NCBI RefSeq assembly: GCF_009674485.1
Contig: NZ_WKJJ01000023.1
Span: forward strand, 62,001 to 126,000
DNA: 64,000 nucleotides
Origin: Pseudoduganella rivuli
GTDB lineage: Bacteria > Pseudomonadota > Gammaproteobacteria > Burkholderiales > Burkholderiaceae_D
Direction of reading: 5' to 3'
This document shows, piece after piece, positions 1-7,109 of the stretch. The translations under genes and the position numbers were made by a program. Under the pieces are notes generated by a model. That model was given only the letters and a program-made list of their open reading frames with translations. It did no database searches and was not told the origin of the DNA. How positions within the stretch are numbered: the first letter of the stretch is position 1; each line of letters begins with the position of its first letter.

Positions 1-2
1 GC

Positions 3-65
3 CAGCGCCTGTACCGCCTGAAGACGTGGCAGGCGGCGGAAGACGACGGGCTGGCGGTGGCGTGA
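3..65 (+). CDS. C-terminal end of an unidentified protein (partial)
   Basis: Only the last 20 codons of a plus-strand frame lie in the window, reading through to a TGA at 63-65. The tail is rich in charged residues and Ala and carries no motif I recognise. It runs convergent to dapF, whose stop codon begins four bases later, and no terminator fits between them. The frame is open at the left edge and has the codon style of its neighbours, which is the only support for it being a real gene. Confidence 0.45.
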   Translation, partial: QRLYRLKTWQAAEDDGLAVA

Positions 66-68
66 CTT

Positions 69-932
69 TTAAATTTCGATTTCGCCTTCGTAGACGGTGA
101 CGGCGGGGCCCGTCAGCCACACTGGCTGGCCTTCGCCTTCCCATGCGATCGACAACTGGCCGCCGCGCGCATCGACGCGTACCGGCGAATCCAGCAAGCC
201 GCGCCGGATGCCGGCCACCACGGCCGCGCACGTGCCGGTGCCGCAGGCCAGCGTTTCGCCGACGCCCCGCTCGAACACGCGCAGCCGCACGTGCTGGCGG
301 TTCACCAGTTGCATGAAGCCGGCGTTGACGCGGCGCGGGAAGCGCAGGTGGTTTTCAATCAGCGGGCCGGTCAGTTCGACCGGCGCCGTGTCGACATCGG
401 CCACGATTTGCACGGCGTGCGGATTGCCCATCGAAACCACCGATACCAGCACGGTTTCCTTGTCGCCGCCCAGTTCCAGGGTCAGCGGCCACAGCGTGTC
501 GCGGCCTTCCTTGACGCCGGTTAAACCTTCCGCGTCGAACGGCACCAGGGCCGGTTCCAGGATCGGGGCGCCCATGTCGACCGTGATGGAGCCGTCGTCT
601 TCCAGGCGCGGCGCAATCACGCCCGCCATGGTTTCCACTGAAATGCTCTTGCGGTCCGTCAGGCCTTTTTCCACGACGAATTTCACGAAGGCGCGCGAAC
701 CGTTGCCGCACTGTTCCACTTCGCCGCCGTCGCTGTTGAATATGCGGTAGCGGAAATCGCAATCCGGGCGCGTGGATTTTTCCACCACCAGCATCTGGTC
801 GGCGCCCACGCCAAAGCGGCGGTCGCCCAAGTGCTTCCATTGCGCCGGCGTGAAATCGATTTTCTGGTTGATAGCGTCGATCACGACAAAGTCGTTGCCG
901 GCGCCGTGCATTTTGGTGAACTTCAGTTTCAT
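69..932 (-). CDS. dapF: Diaminopimelate epimerase
   Basis: Cytoplasmic, cofactor-free epimerase converting LL- to meso-diaminopimelate, needed for lysine and peptidoglycan synthesis. The 287-residue protein has the normal family length. It starts with the typical MKLKFTKMHGAGNDF block. Both active-site cysteines are visible: C75 in QCGNGSRAF and the second near residue 230 in GETLACGTGTC. The start codon lies two bases from the stop of the upstream LpxL-like gene, so dapF is probably the last gene of a three-gene minus-strand operon with the two acyltransferases. The linkage of dapF to lpxL-type genes is common in betaproteobacteria (family knowledge). Nothing is odd about the sequence. Confidence 0.97.
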   Translation of the reverse strand: MKLKFTKMHGAGNDFVVIDAINQKIDFTPAQWKHLGDRRFGVGADQMLVVEKSTRPDCDFRYRIFNSDGGEVEQCGNGSRAFVKFVVEKGLTDRKSISVETMAGVIAPRLEDDGSITVDMGAPILEPALVPFDAEGLTGVKEGRDTLWPLTLELGGDKETVLVSVVSMGNPHAVQIVADVDTAPVELTGPLIENHLRFPRRVNAGFMQLVNRQHVRLRVFERGVGETLACGTGTCAAVVAGIRRGLLDSPVRVDARGGQLSIAWEGEGQPVWLTGPAVTVYEGEIEI

Positions 933-934
933 CT

Positions 935-1834
935 TTACTTTCCTGTGTAGAGCGACGGTTCGCCATTCGGGCGGGTCTTGAATCGCTTATGCGTCCAGAA
1001 ATATTCTGCCGGCGCCTCGCGTACGCGCTCCTCGATAAAGGCATTCATGCGGCGCGTGGCTTCCACCATGTCAGGGCCTGGGTAATTCTGCCATGGCGCA
1101 TAAAATTTTACTTGCCAGCCACGGTAACCGGGCAGGAAGGTGCTGATAACGGGCATGACCTGTGCGCTGGTGGCGGCGGCGATCCGCGCCGTGGCGGTCA
1201 GCGTGGCGCATTCGATGCCGAAGAAGGGGACGAATTCCGCATCCTTTTCGCCGAAATCCATGTCCGGCAACATGAAGTAGGGCAGTTTGTCCTTCAGCGC
1301 GCGCAGGATGGGCTTGATGCCGTCGTGGCGCGTGAACAGTTTGACGGGCTTGAAGCGGGCGCGGCCATCGCGCAATACCTGGTCGAACACCTTGTTCTTT
1401 TGCTGCACGTACATCGACGACGCGGACATTTCCATCGCGATGGCGGCGCCCGCCACGTCCAGGCACACGAAGTGCGGGCACAGCATGATGGTGGGTTTTT
1501 CGGAAATCGCGGCCACCGGCACGCCATTGGTTTCCGGATGGGGGCCGTCGTACGACACCACGGTGATCAGCCGCTTCAGGCGCCGTTCCGACGCCCACCA
1601 CAGGATGCCCCGTTCGAACACGCTGCGCGCATAGCCCTGGAAATGGCGGCGCGCCAGGTCTTCGCGCTGCTGCTCCGTCAATTCCGGCATGGTCAGGCGC
1701 AAATTCGTCAGCGTGATCTCGCGGCGCGGTTTCATGACGACGAACAGCAGCGAACCGACCGCCGTGCCAAAGCGGCCCAGCACCGGCAAGGGCAGCCAGT
1801 GCAGCAGCCACATGAATCCCAGCAAGACCCTCAT
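935..1834 (-). CDS. LpxL/HtrB-type lipid A acyltransferase
   Basis: Probable inner-membrane acyltransferase that adds a secondary acyl chain to lipid A or a related lipid. The 299-residue length is normal for the LpxL/LpxM family. A hydrophobic N-terminal segment spans roughly residues 4-32. The HX4D catalytic motif is seen as HFVCLD at H121-D126. The PDMDFGEKDAEFVPFFG block and the C-terminal EYFWTHKRFKTRP block are characteristic of the family. The gene overlaps the upstream paralogue by 4 bases (ATGA), which suggests translational coupling. Which acyl chain or position it uses cannot be read from the sequence, so no specific symbol is given. Confidence 0.9.
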   Translation of the reverse strand: MRVLLGFMWLLHWLPLPVLGRFGTAVGSLLFVVMKPRREITLTNLRLTMPELTEQQREDLARRHFQGYARSVFERGILWWASERRLKRLITVVSYDGPHPETNGVPVAAISEKPTIMLCPHFVCLDVAGAAIAMEMSASSMYVQQKNKVFDQVLRDGRARFKPVKLFTRHDGIKPILRALKDKLPYFMLPDMDFGEKDAEFVPFFGIECATLTATARIAAATSAQVMPVISTFLPGYRGWQVKFYAPWQNYPGPDMVEATRRMNAFIEERVREAPAEYFWTHKRFKTRPNGEPSLYTGK

Positions 1835-2676
1835 GCCGCCTCCTGTTTTGCGGAAGCGCCGGCGGGAACCTTATAGCGGTTATAGCTCCAGTAATATTGC
1901 GCGGGTGCGCGGGCAATCAGTTTTTCCATCGAGGCATTGATGGCGCGCGCTTGCTGCGCCGAGTCGCCATCGAGCGTGCCGTCGAACGGGACGAAGCGGA
2001 TCACGTAGCCGCGGCCGAACGGCAGGCGCTCGGCAAAGGTGGCGATGACGATGGCGTCGCCCAGCTGCGCCAGCTTGGCGGGCAGGGTCATCGTATAGGC
2101 CGTGCGGCCAAAGAAATCCGCAAATACGCCTTCGCCTTCCTGCGGCACCTGGTCCGGCAAGATGCCGACCGGCGACCCTTTTTTCAGGAACTTGGCCAGC
2201 ATGCGCACACCCGACATGTTGGCCGGCGCCAGCAACAGGTTCTTGCGGGCGCGGGCGCCTTCGATCAGCGGCTTCAGCGCTTCCTTCTTCGGCGGGCGAT
2301 ACATCACCATCAATTCCTGCCGCAAAGCGATTTCCTGGGCGACAATTTCAAAGCAGCCAAGGTGTGGCGTCAGGAACACAATGCCGCGTCCCGCTTCCAG
2401 TGTGCTTTGCACAAGTTGCCAGTTTTCCAGTGTGGCGTGGCGCGATACTTTTTCAGGCGGAGCGCACCAGATGAACGGCAGTTCGGCTATGCTTTTTCCT
2501 GACTCGGCAATGGCGGCGCCCAAGTGTTGTTCAAAGCCTGCCTGGCGCATGTTGGATTTCATGCGGCGGCGGTACGACGGCGACAGTAAATACACCAGCC
2601 AGCCCAGTGCAGCGCCCAGTGCATGCAACACCGGCAAGGGGAAGTGTGAGAAGAAGCGAAAGATGGAAACGAGCAT
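1831..2676 (-). CDS. LpxL/LpxM-like lysophospholipid acyltransferase family protein
   Basis: Second member of the same acyltransferase family, 281 residues. It has a hydrophobic N-terminus (about residues 2-31) and the catalytic HX4E motif HLGCFE at H105-E110. The PDQVPQEGEGVFADFFGR block and the C-terminal QYYWSYNRYKVP are typical of LpxL/LpxM. This is the first gene of the minus-strand set leading to dapF, and it is divergent from metK. Having one paralogue with HX4E and one with HX4D suggests the two perform successive acylations of lipid A, or that one has another lipid acceptor. That is inference. Confidence 0.88.
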   Translation of the reverse strand: MLVSIFRFFSHFPLPVLHALGAALGWLVYLLSPSYRRRMKSNMRQAGFEQHLGAAIAESGKSIAELPFIWCAPPEKVSRHATLENWQLVQSTLEAGRGIVFLTPHLGCFEIVAQEIALRQELMVMYRPPKKEALKPLIEGARARKNLLLAPANMSGVRMLAKFLKKGSPVGILPDQVPQEGEGVFADFFGRTAYTMTLPAKLAQLGDAIVIATFAERLPFGRGYVIRFVPFDGTLDGDSAQQARAINASMEKLIARAPAQYYWSYNRYKVPAGASAKQEAA

Positions 2677-2694
2677 GTATTATTCGGTGCAGCA

Positions 2695-2708
2695 AGGGCA
2701 TTTGCCCT
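2695..2708. other. Short perfect hairpin between the divergent acyltransferase and metK genes
   Basis: AGGGCA and TGCCCT are separated by two bases just upstream of the minus-strand acyltransferase start. It may form in the 5' untranslated region of that transcript or act as a protein site. No T-run follows on either strand, so it is not a convincing terminator. Confidence 0.3.
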
Positions 2709-2770
2709 GCCAAAATTTTCAAAGAAGCGTAAAATACCACGTTCGTAGTATCCGCTGAGTTAACAGACAA

Positions 2771-2845
2771 CTTGCGAGGCGGAATATAAATCTCGCTAAA
2801 GCGTCGCAAGCCGGTTTTGGTTGTTGCGACAATTTTTATTCAACC
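2771..2845 (+). promoter_or_regulatory. Structured metK leader with mutually exclusive helices (candidate attenuator or riboswitch)
   Basis: The 186-base metK upstream region contains TTGCGA twice (2772-2777 and 2824-2829). Both copies can pair with the same TCGCAA (2804-2809), giving alternative stems CTTGCGA(2771-2777)/TCGCAAG(2804-2810) or GTCGCAA(2803-2809)/TTGCGAC(2824-2830). A third helix, GCGAG(2774-2778)/CTCGC(2792-2796), competes with the first. The downstream TTGT-TGCG-ACAA element is followed by a T-rich run, and GGTTG(2819-2823)/CAACC(2841-2845) could enclose it. It matches no riboswitch consensus I know. The function is inferred only from the switch-like pairing and the position before a SAM synthetase gene. 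Confidence 0.35.
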
Positions 2846-2862
2846 ATTATCAGGAGCTTGCG

Positions 2863-4026
2863 ATGTCCAACGATTATCTGTTTACCTCTGAATCCGTTTC
2901 GGAAGGCCACCCGGACAAGGTTGCCGACCAAATTTCCGATGCCATCCTGGACGCCATCCTGGCGCAGGACCCCAAAGCCCGCGTCGCCGCTGAAACCCTG
3001 TGCAATACCGGTCTCGTCGTACTGGCAGGTGAAATCACCACCCACGCCAACGTCGATTACATCAACGTGGCGCGTGAAACCATCAAGCGCATCGGCTACG
3101 ACAACACCGACTACGGTATCGATTACCGTGGCTGCGCCGTGCTGGTTGCCTATGACAAGCAATCGCCGGACATCGCGCAGGGCGTCGATGAAGGCAAGGG
3201 TATCGACCTGGACCAGGGCGCCGGCGACCAGGGCCTGATGTTCGGCTACGCTTGCGATGAAACCCCGGAACTGATGCCGGCCGCGATCTACTACTCGCAC
3301 CGCCTGGTCGAGCGCCAGTCGCAACTGCGCAAGGACGGCCGCCTGCCATGGCTGCGTCCGGATGCCAAGTCGCAAGTCACGCTGCGCTACGTGGATGGCA
3401 AGCCGGTGGCGGTCGATACCGTCGTGCTGTCGACCCAGCACCACCCGGATGTCACGCACAAGCAGATCGAAGAAGCCGTCATCGAAGAAATCATCAAGCC
3501 GGTGTTGCCATCGGCATGGCTGAACGGCACCAAATTCCTGGTCAACCCGACCGGCCGTTTCGTCATCGGCGGCCCGCAGGGCGACTGCGGCCTGACCGGC
3601 CGCAAGATCATTGTCGACACCTACGGCGGCGCTGCGCCGCACGGCGGCGGCGCGTTCTCCGGCAAGGATCCGTCGAAAGTCGACCGTTCCGCAGCTTACG
3701 CGGCACGCTATGTGGCGAAAAACATCGTGGCCGCCGGCCTGGCGCGCCAGTGCCAGGTGCAAGTGTCGTACGCGATTGGCGTGGCCCGTCCGATCAACAT
3801 CACCGTGTACACCGAAGGCACGGGTGTGGTTTCTGACGAGAAAATCGCCGCACTGGTGCAGGAACACTTCGACCTGCGCCCGAAAGGCATCGTGCAAATG
3901 CTGGACCTGTTGCGTCCGATCTACGCGAAAACCGCGGCTTACGGCCACTTCGGCCGCGAAGAACCGGAATTCACGTGGGAACGCACCGACAAGGCTGCGA
4001 TCCTGCGCGCCGCTGCCGGCCTGTAA
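2863..4026 (+). CDS. metK: S-adenosylmethionine synthetase
   Basis: Makes S-adenosylmethionine from methionine and ATP in the cytosol. The 387 residues match the usual length. It has the N-terminal FTSESVSEGHPDKVADQISD block, the methionine-loop region around GAGDQGLMFGYA, the ATP loop GGAAPHGGGAFSGKD and the C-terminal FGREEPEFTWE. The ATG at 2863 is preceded by CAGGAG (2851-2856). An in-frame TTG 14 codons upstream would add a tail not seen in the family, so the ATG is preferred. It is the first gene of a methyl-cycle cluster with ahcY and metF. Confidence 0.98.
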   Translation: MSNDYLFTSESVSEGHPDKVADQISDAILDAILAQDPKARVAAETLCNTGLVVLAGEITTHANVDYINVARETIKRIGYDNTDYGIDYRGCAVLVAYDKQSPDIAQGVDEGKGIDLDQGAGDQGLMFGYACDETPELMPAAIYYSHRLVERQSQLRKDGRLPWLRPDAKSQVTLRYVDGKPVAVDTVVLSTQHHPDVTHKQIEEAVIEEIIKPVLPSAWLNGTKFLVNPTGRFVIGGPQGDCGLTGRKIIVDTYGGAAPHGGGAFSGKDPSKVDRSAAYAARYVAKNIVAAGLARQCQVQVSYAIGVARPINITVYTEGTGVVSDEKIAALVQEHFDLRPKGIVQMLDLLRPIYAKTAAYGHFGREEPEFTWERTDKAAILRAAAGL

Positions 4027-4041
4027 GTTGTCGTCAACACG

Positions 4042-4080
4042 GTAGGGCGGTTTTCGCGAAGCGAAAGCCGCCATGCATGC
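4042..4080. repeat. GTAGGGCGG palindromic repeat, copy 1
   Basis: GTAGGGCGG at 4042-4050 opens a 12-bp hairpin (GGCGGTTTTCGC / GCGAAAGCCGCC, 4046-4057 with 4061-4072, one G-T pair) followed by ATGCATGC. A second copy with the same flanks lies at 40007-40070. This looks like a dispersed intergenic palindromic element. Here it also sits where the metK transcript would end, so it may help termination or mRNA stability, although no T-run follows. Confidence 0.6.
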
Positions 4081-4083
4081 GTC

Positions 4084-4109
4084 GATGCGTCTGTTCAAAC
4101 AGACGCATC
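4084..4109. other. Perfect 12-bp hairpin between metK and ahcY
   Basis: GATGCGTCTGTT (4084-4095) and AACAGACGCATC (4098-4109) are perfect complements with a two-base spacer. The element directly follows the GTAGGGCGG repeat and may be its right half, since the other repeat copy also ends in TGTTCAA. There is no T-tract, so strong intrinsic termination is unlikely. It lies just before the likely ahcY -10 box. Confidence 0.45.
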
Positions 4110-4115
4110 CGTGTG

Positions 4116-4121
4116 CTAGAA
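4116..4121 (+). promoter_or_regulatory. Likely -10 box for ahcY
   Basis: TAGAAT is preceded by TGC, giving an extended -10 (TGCTAGAAT), ten bases before the SAH riboswitch. A transcript starting about 4128 would begin just before the riboswitch P1 helix. No convincing -35 box is seen. Confidence 0.45.
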
Positions 4122-4130
4122 TCATCTCCC

Positions 4131-4192
4131 TCCGAGGAGCGCTGCGACCAGTCACCTGGCCAGGCTCGGAAAAATCAACACCGCGCTCACGT
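4131..4192 (+). promoter_or_regulatory. S-adenosylhomocysteine (SAH) riboswitch
   Basis: The segment matches the SAH riboswitch consensus closely: CCGAGGAGCGCTGCGAC at the 5' side, CCAGGCTCGG in the middle and CGCGCTCACG at the 3' side. P1 forms from CCGAG (4132-4136) and CTCGG (4165-4169). The pseudoknot forms from GAGCGC (4137-4142) and GCGCTC (4183-4188). It lies about 30 bases upstream of the ahcY start. Known members of this class turn on SAH hydrolase when the toxic product SAH accumulates, and that fits the gene downstream. Confidence 0.93.
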
Positions 4193-4224
4193 TACTTTTT
4201 TCAACTAACTGAAAGGAGGGCGTG

Positions 4225-5652
4225 ATGAACGCCGCATTGAAATCCTCGCAAGACTACATCATCGCTGACATTGGCCTGGCTGCCTGGGGCGAAAAAGAAA
4301 TCAAGATTGCTGAAACGGAAATGCCTGGCCTGATGGCCATCCGTGAAGAATTCGCCGCTGCCCAGCCCCTGAAAGGCGCGCGCATCACCGGTTCGCTGCA
4401 CATGACCATCCAGACCGCCGTGCTGATCCGCACGCTGGAAGCACTGGGCGCCCAAGTGCGCTGGGCATCGTGCAACATCTACTCCACGCAAGACCACGCC
4501 GCCGCCGCGATTGCCGCCGTCGGTACGCCAGTGTTCGCCGTCAAGGGCGAAAACCTGGACGAATACTGGGAATACACGCACCGCATCTTCGAATGGCCGA
4601 ACGACGCCGCCGGCAATGCCGTGTACTCGAACATGATCCTGGACGATGGCGGCGACGCCACCCTGCTGCTGCACCTGGGCGTGCGCGCTGAAAAAGATAT
4701 CTCCGTGCTCAACAACCCTGGCTCGGAAGAAGAAATCTGCCTGTTCAACTCGATCAAGGCCCACCTGGCGAAAGACGCCACCTGGTACTCGAAGCGCCTG
4801 CCGGAAATCATGGGCGTGACGGAAGAAACCACCACCGGCGTACACCGCCTGTACCAGATGCACAAGGATGGCAAGCTGGCCTTCCCGGCCATCAACGTCA
4901 ACGATTCCGTCACCAAGTCGAAGTTCGACAACCTGTACGGCTGCCGTGAATCGCTGGTGGACGGCATCAAGCGCGCCACCGACGTGATGATCGCTGGCAA
5001 GATCGCCGTGATCGCCGGCTACGGTGACGTGGGCAAGGGTTCCGCCCAGGCCATGCGCGCGCTGTCCGCACAAGTGTGGGTGACCGAGATCGACCCGATT
5101 TGCGCACTGCAAGCCGCGATGGAAGGCTACCGCGTGGTGACGATGGATGAAGCCGCATCGCAGGGCGACATCTTCGTGACGTGCACGGGCAACTATCACA
5201 TCCTGACCGAACAGCACATGCTGGCCATGAAAGACCAGGCCATCGTCTGCAACATCGGCCACTTCGACAATGAAATCGACGTCGCGGCGCTGAAAAAATA
5301 CGAGTGGGAAAACATCAAGCCACAAGTGGACCACGTGATCTTCCCTGATGGCAAACGTATCATCCTGCTGGCTGAAGGCCGCCTGGTGAACCTGGGTTGC
5401 GGCACGGGCCACCCGTCGTACGTGATGTCGTCGTCGTTCGCGAACCAGACCATTGCACAGATCGAACTGTTCACCAACACCAAGCAGTATCCGGTGGGCG
5501 TGTACACGCTGCCGAAGCACCTGGACGAGAAAGTCGCCCGCCTGCAGCTGAAAAAGCTGAACGCGAAGCTGACCACCCTGACCGAAGAGCAGGCTGCTTA
5601 CATTAATGTGCAAGTGCAAGGCCCATACAAGCCTGATCACTACCGTTATTAA
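4225..5652 (+). CDS. ahcY: Adenosylhomocysteinase (SAH hydrolase)
   Basis: NAD-dependent cytosolic enzyme that splits S-adenosylhomocysteine into adenosine and homocysteine, closing the methyl cycle. 475 residues, normal for bacterial SahH. The NAD site is seen as VIAGYGDVGKGSAQAM, and the ends of the family are intact (SLHMTIQTAVLIRTL near the N-terminus, C-terminal GPYKPDHYRY). A GTG at 4222 directly precedes the ATG at 4225. The ATG is favoured because AAAGGAGGG (4212-4220) is spaced for it. Expression is probably controlled by the SAH riboswitch immediately upstream. Confidence 0.98.
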   Translation: MNAALKSSQDYIIADIGLAAWGEKEIKIAETEMPGLMAIREEFAAAQPLKGARITGSLHMTIQTAVLIRTLEALGAQVRWASCNIYSTQDHAAAAIAAVGTPVFAVKGENLDEYWEYTHRIFEWPNDAAGNAVYSNMILDDGGDATLLLHLGVRAEKDISVLNNPGSEEEICLFNSIKAHLAKDATWYSKRLPEIMGVTEETTTGVHRLYQMHKDGKLAFPAINVNDSVTKSKFDNLYGCRESLVDGIKRATDVMIAGKIAVIAGYGDVGKGSAQAMRALSAQVWVTEIDPICALQAAMEGYRVVTMDEAASQGDIFVTCTGNYHILTEQHMLAMKDQAIVCNIGHFDNEIDVAALKKYEWENIKPQVDHVIFPDGKRIILLAEGRLVNLGCGTGHPSYVMSSSFANQTIAQIELFTNTKQYPVGVYTLPKHLDEKVARLQLKKLNAKLTTLTEEQAAYINVQVQGPYKPDHYRY

Positions 5653-5662
5653 TCCGTAGACC

Positions 5663-5696
5663 GTTGAAAAGGACCGCTCCGGCGGCCCTTTTCAAC
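5663..5696 (+). terminator. Hairpin after ahcY
   Basis: GTTGAAAAGG (5663-5672) pairs perfectly with CCTTTTCAAC (5687-5696). An inner CCGC/GCGG stem extends it. No T-run follows, so it may be a weak or Rho-assisted terminator, or an mRNA-stabilising hairpin ahead of the small membrane gene. Confidence 0.5.
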
Positions 5697-5716
5697 TCGC
5701 GGTTGCGAGGCTCTCT

Positions 5717-6073
5717 ATGCGTTTGGTCCTTACCTGGTTAATCAATGCGGCCGCCCTGCTTGCCGTGCCCTACCTGATGCATTCCGTCGATGTCACAAGC
5801 ATCGGCGCCGCCCTGGTTGCAGCCCTTGTGCTGGGCCTGGTCAACACCCTGATACGTCCTGTTTTGCTGCTGCTCACCTTGCCTGTGACCGTGCTGTCGC
5901 TGGGCTTGTTCATCCTTGTCATCAATGGCTTCATGTTCTGGCTGGTGGCGCAATGGGTGGACGGCTTCCACGTCGATAGTTTCTGGTCCGCGATGGGCGG
6001 CGCCATCCTGTACAGCGTGATTTCCTGGGCTCTGTCTACCTTACTTTTGAAGAATGCAGATGGAAACTCCTAA
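5717..6073 (+). CDS. Small four-helix membrane protein, phage-holin-4 superfamily (PF04020-like)
   Basis: 118 residues, almost all hydrophobic, with four membrane segments at about residues 4-20, 30-50, 55-78 and 90-110. It has the pattern V-N-T-L-I-R-P-V-L-L-L-L-T-L-P, which is typical of proteins annotated as phage holin family. In many proteobacteria such proteins are chromosomal and unrelated to any prophage; their function is unknown. It lies between ahcY and metF and overlaps the metF start by 20 bases, so it is co-translated with methyl-cycle genes. There are no phage genes nearby. Confidence 0.85.
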   Translation: MRLVLTWLINAAALLAVPYLMHSVDVTSIGAALVAALVLGLVNTLIRPVLLLLTLPVTVLSLGLFILVINGFMFWLVAQWVDGFHVDSFWSAMGGAILYSVISWALSTLLLKNADGNS

Positions 6074-6887
6074 TTTCAGTATTGAATTCTTTCCGCCCAA
6101 GACGGCGGAAGGGGCGGAAAAGCTGCGCGTGACGCGCGCCAAGCTGTCCGAATTGCACCCGAAGTATTTCTCCGTCACGTTCGGCGCCGGCGGTACCACG
6201 CAAACCGGCACGCTGGACACAGTGCGGGAAATCATGGCGGCCGGCGAGGATGCCGCGCCGCACCTGTCGTGCATCGGCGGCACGCGCGAATCGATCCGCG
6301 CCATCCTCAACGAATACAAATCGCATGGCATCAAGCGCCTGGTGGCGCTGCGCGGCGATTTGCCCAGCGGCTACGGCGCGGCGGGCGAATTCCGTTATGC
6401 CAACGAACTGGTGGAATTCATCCGCGCGGAAACGGGCGACTGGTTCCACATCGAGGTGGCCGCGTATCCGGAAGTGCACCCGCAAGCCCGTTCGCCCCAG
6501 CATGACCTGGAAGCCTTCGTGCGCAAGGTGAATGCCGGCGCCAATGCCGCCATCACGCAGTATTTCTACAACGCAGATGCGTATTTCAACTTCGTGGACC
6601 AGGCGACCAAGGCCGGCGTCACGGTGCCGATCGTGCCGGGCATCATGCCGATCACGAATTACACGCAGCTGATGCGTTTTTCCGACATGTGTGGCGCGGA
6701 AATCCCACGCTGGGTGCGCCTGAAACTGGCCAGCTTTGGCGACGACACGGCATCCATCAAGGCGTTCGGCCTCGACGTGGTGACGGATCTGGCCAAGCGC
6801 CTGCTGGCCGGCGGCGCGCCCGGCATCCACTTCTACAGCATGAACCAGGCGGCGCCGACCACGGCGCTGTGGCAGCGCCTGGTGTAA
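6054..6887 (+). CDS. metF: 5,10-Methylenetetrahydrofolate reductase
   Basis: FAD-dependent reductase giving 5-methyl-THF for methionine synthesis. 277 residues. Family blocks are FSIEFFPPKTAEGAEKL at the N-terminus, FGAGGTTQTGTLDTV, LVALRGDLPSG and GIHFYSMNQA at the C-terminus. Two ATG codons (6054 and 6060) are possible starts, and both overlap the end of the holin-like gene. With metK and ahcY it supplies and regenerates methionine-cycle intermediates. A clear terminator follows directly. Confidence 0.96.
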   Translation: MQMETPNFSIEFFPPKTAEGAEKLRVTRAKLSELHPKYFSVTFGAGGTTQTGTLDTVREIMAAGEDAAPHLSCIGGTRESIRAILNEYKSHGIKRLVALRGDLPSGYGAAGEFRYANELVEFIRAETGDWFHIEVAAYPEVHPQARSPQHDLEAFVRKVNAGANAAITQYFYNADAYFNFVDQATKAGVTVPIVPGIMPITNYTQLMRFSDMCGAEIPRWVRLKLASFGDDTASIKAFGLDVVTDLAKRLLAGGAPGIHFYSMNQAAPTTALWQRLV

Positions 6888-6890
6888 AGA

Positions 6891-6917
6891 ACAAAGGCGC
6901 CTGCGGGCGCCTTTGTT
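6891..6917 (+). terminator. Intrinsic terminator of the metF operon
   Basis: ACAAAGGCGCC and GGGCGCCTTTGT form a GC-rich stem with a three-base loop, starting four bases after the metF stop. A short T-rich stretch follows. It ends the methyl-cycle cluster before the RHS locus. Confidence 0.85.
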
Positions 6918-7019
6918 GATTTAGCGCGCATCATATCGCGCCCAATCCGGTGGCTCATGCCTTCCTGCGCTAAGCCGACAGGACTGTGGATACCATGCGT
7001 GCTTAAAAAAATTCCACCA

Positions 7020-7097
7020 GGAAACAATTGGTGAGAATTTGCGCAGGAACTTCGGGTTATAGTGCCAATGTTTCCATGTGGAAACAATTACGTTTCC
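7020..7097. promoter_or_regulatory. Cluster of GGAAAC/GTTTCC half-sites upstream of the RHS locus
   Basis: Half-sites lie at 7020-7025 (GGAAAC), 7070-7075 (GTTTCC), 7080-7085 (GGAAAC) and 7092-7097 (GTTTCC). The last three form two overlapping inverted repeats. The first and third are followed by AATT. A TATAGT hexamer at 7058-7063 could be the -10 box. This arrangement just ahead of the RHS start suggests an operator for a dimeric regulator; no known regulator consensus was recognised. Confidence 0.4.
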
Positions 7098-7109
7098 CGG
7101 AGTGATGCG

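Noticed and set aside
2102..2758. Plus-strand frame inside the acyltransferase gene and its upstream region
   Set aside because: It is a shadow of the minus-strand acyltransferase, whose catalytic motifs are clear, and has no ribosome site.
4084..4109. Perfect hairpin as the metK terminator
   Set aside because: No T-run follows on the plus strand, and the likely ahcY -10 box begins a few bases later. It was kept only as a hairpin.
4222..4224. GTG as the start of ahcY
   Set aside because: The adjacent ATG at 4225 fits the AAAGGAGGG site and the usual protein start at least as well.
5717..6073. Holin-like gene as evidence of a prophage
   Set aside because: No other phage gene is nearby. This superfamily is common as a chromosomal gene in proteobacteria.
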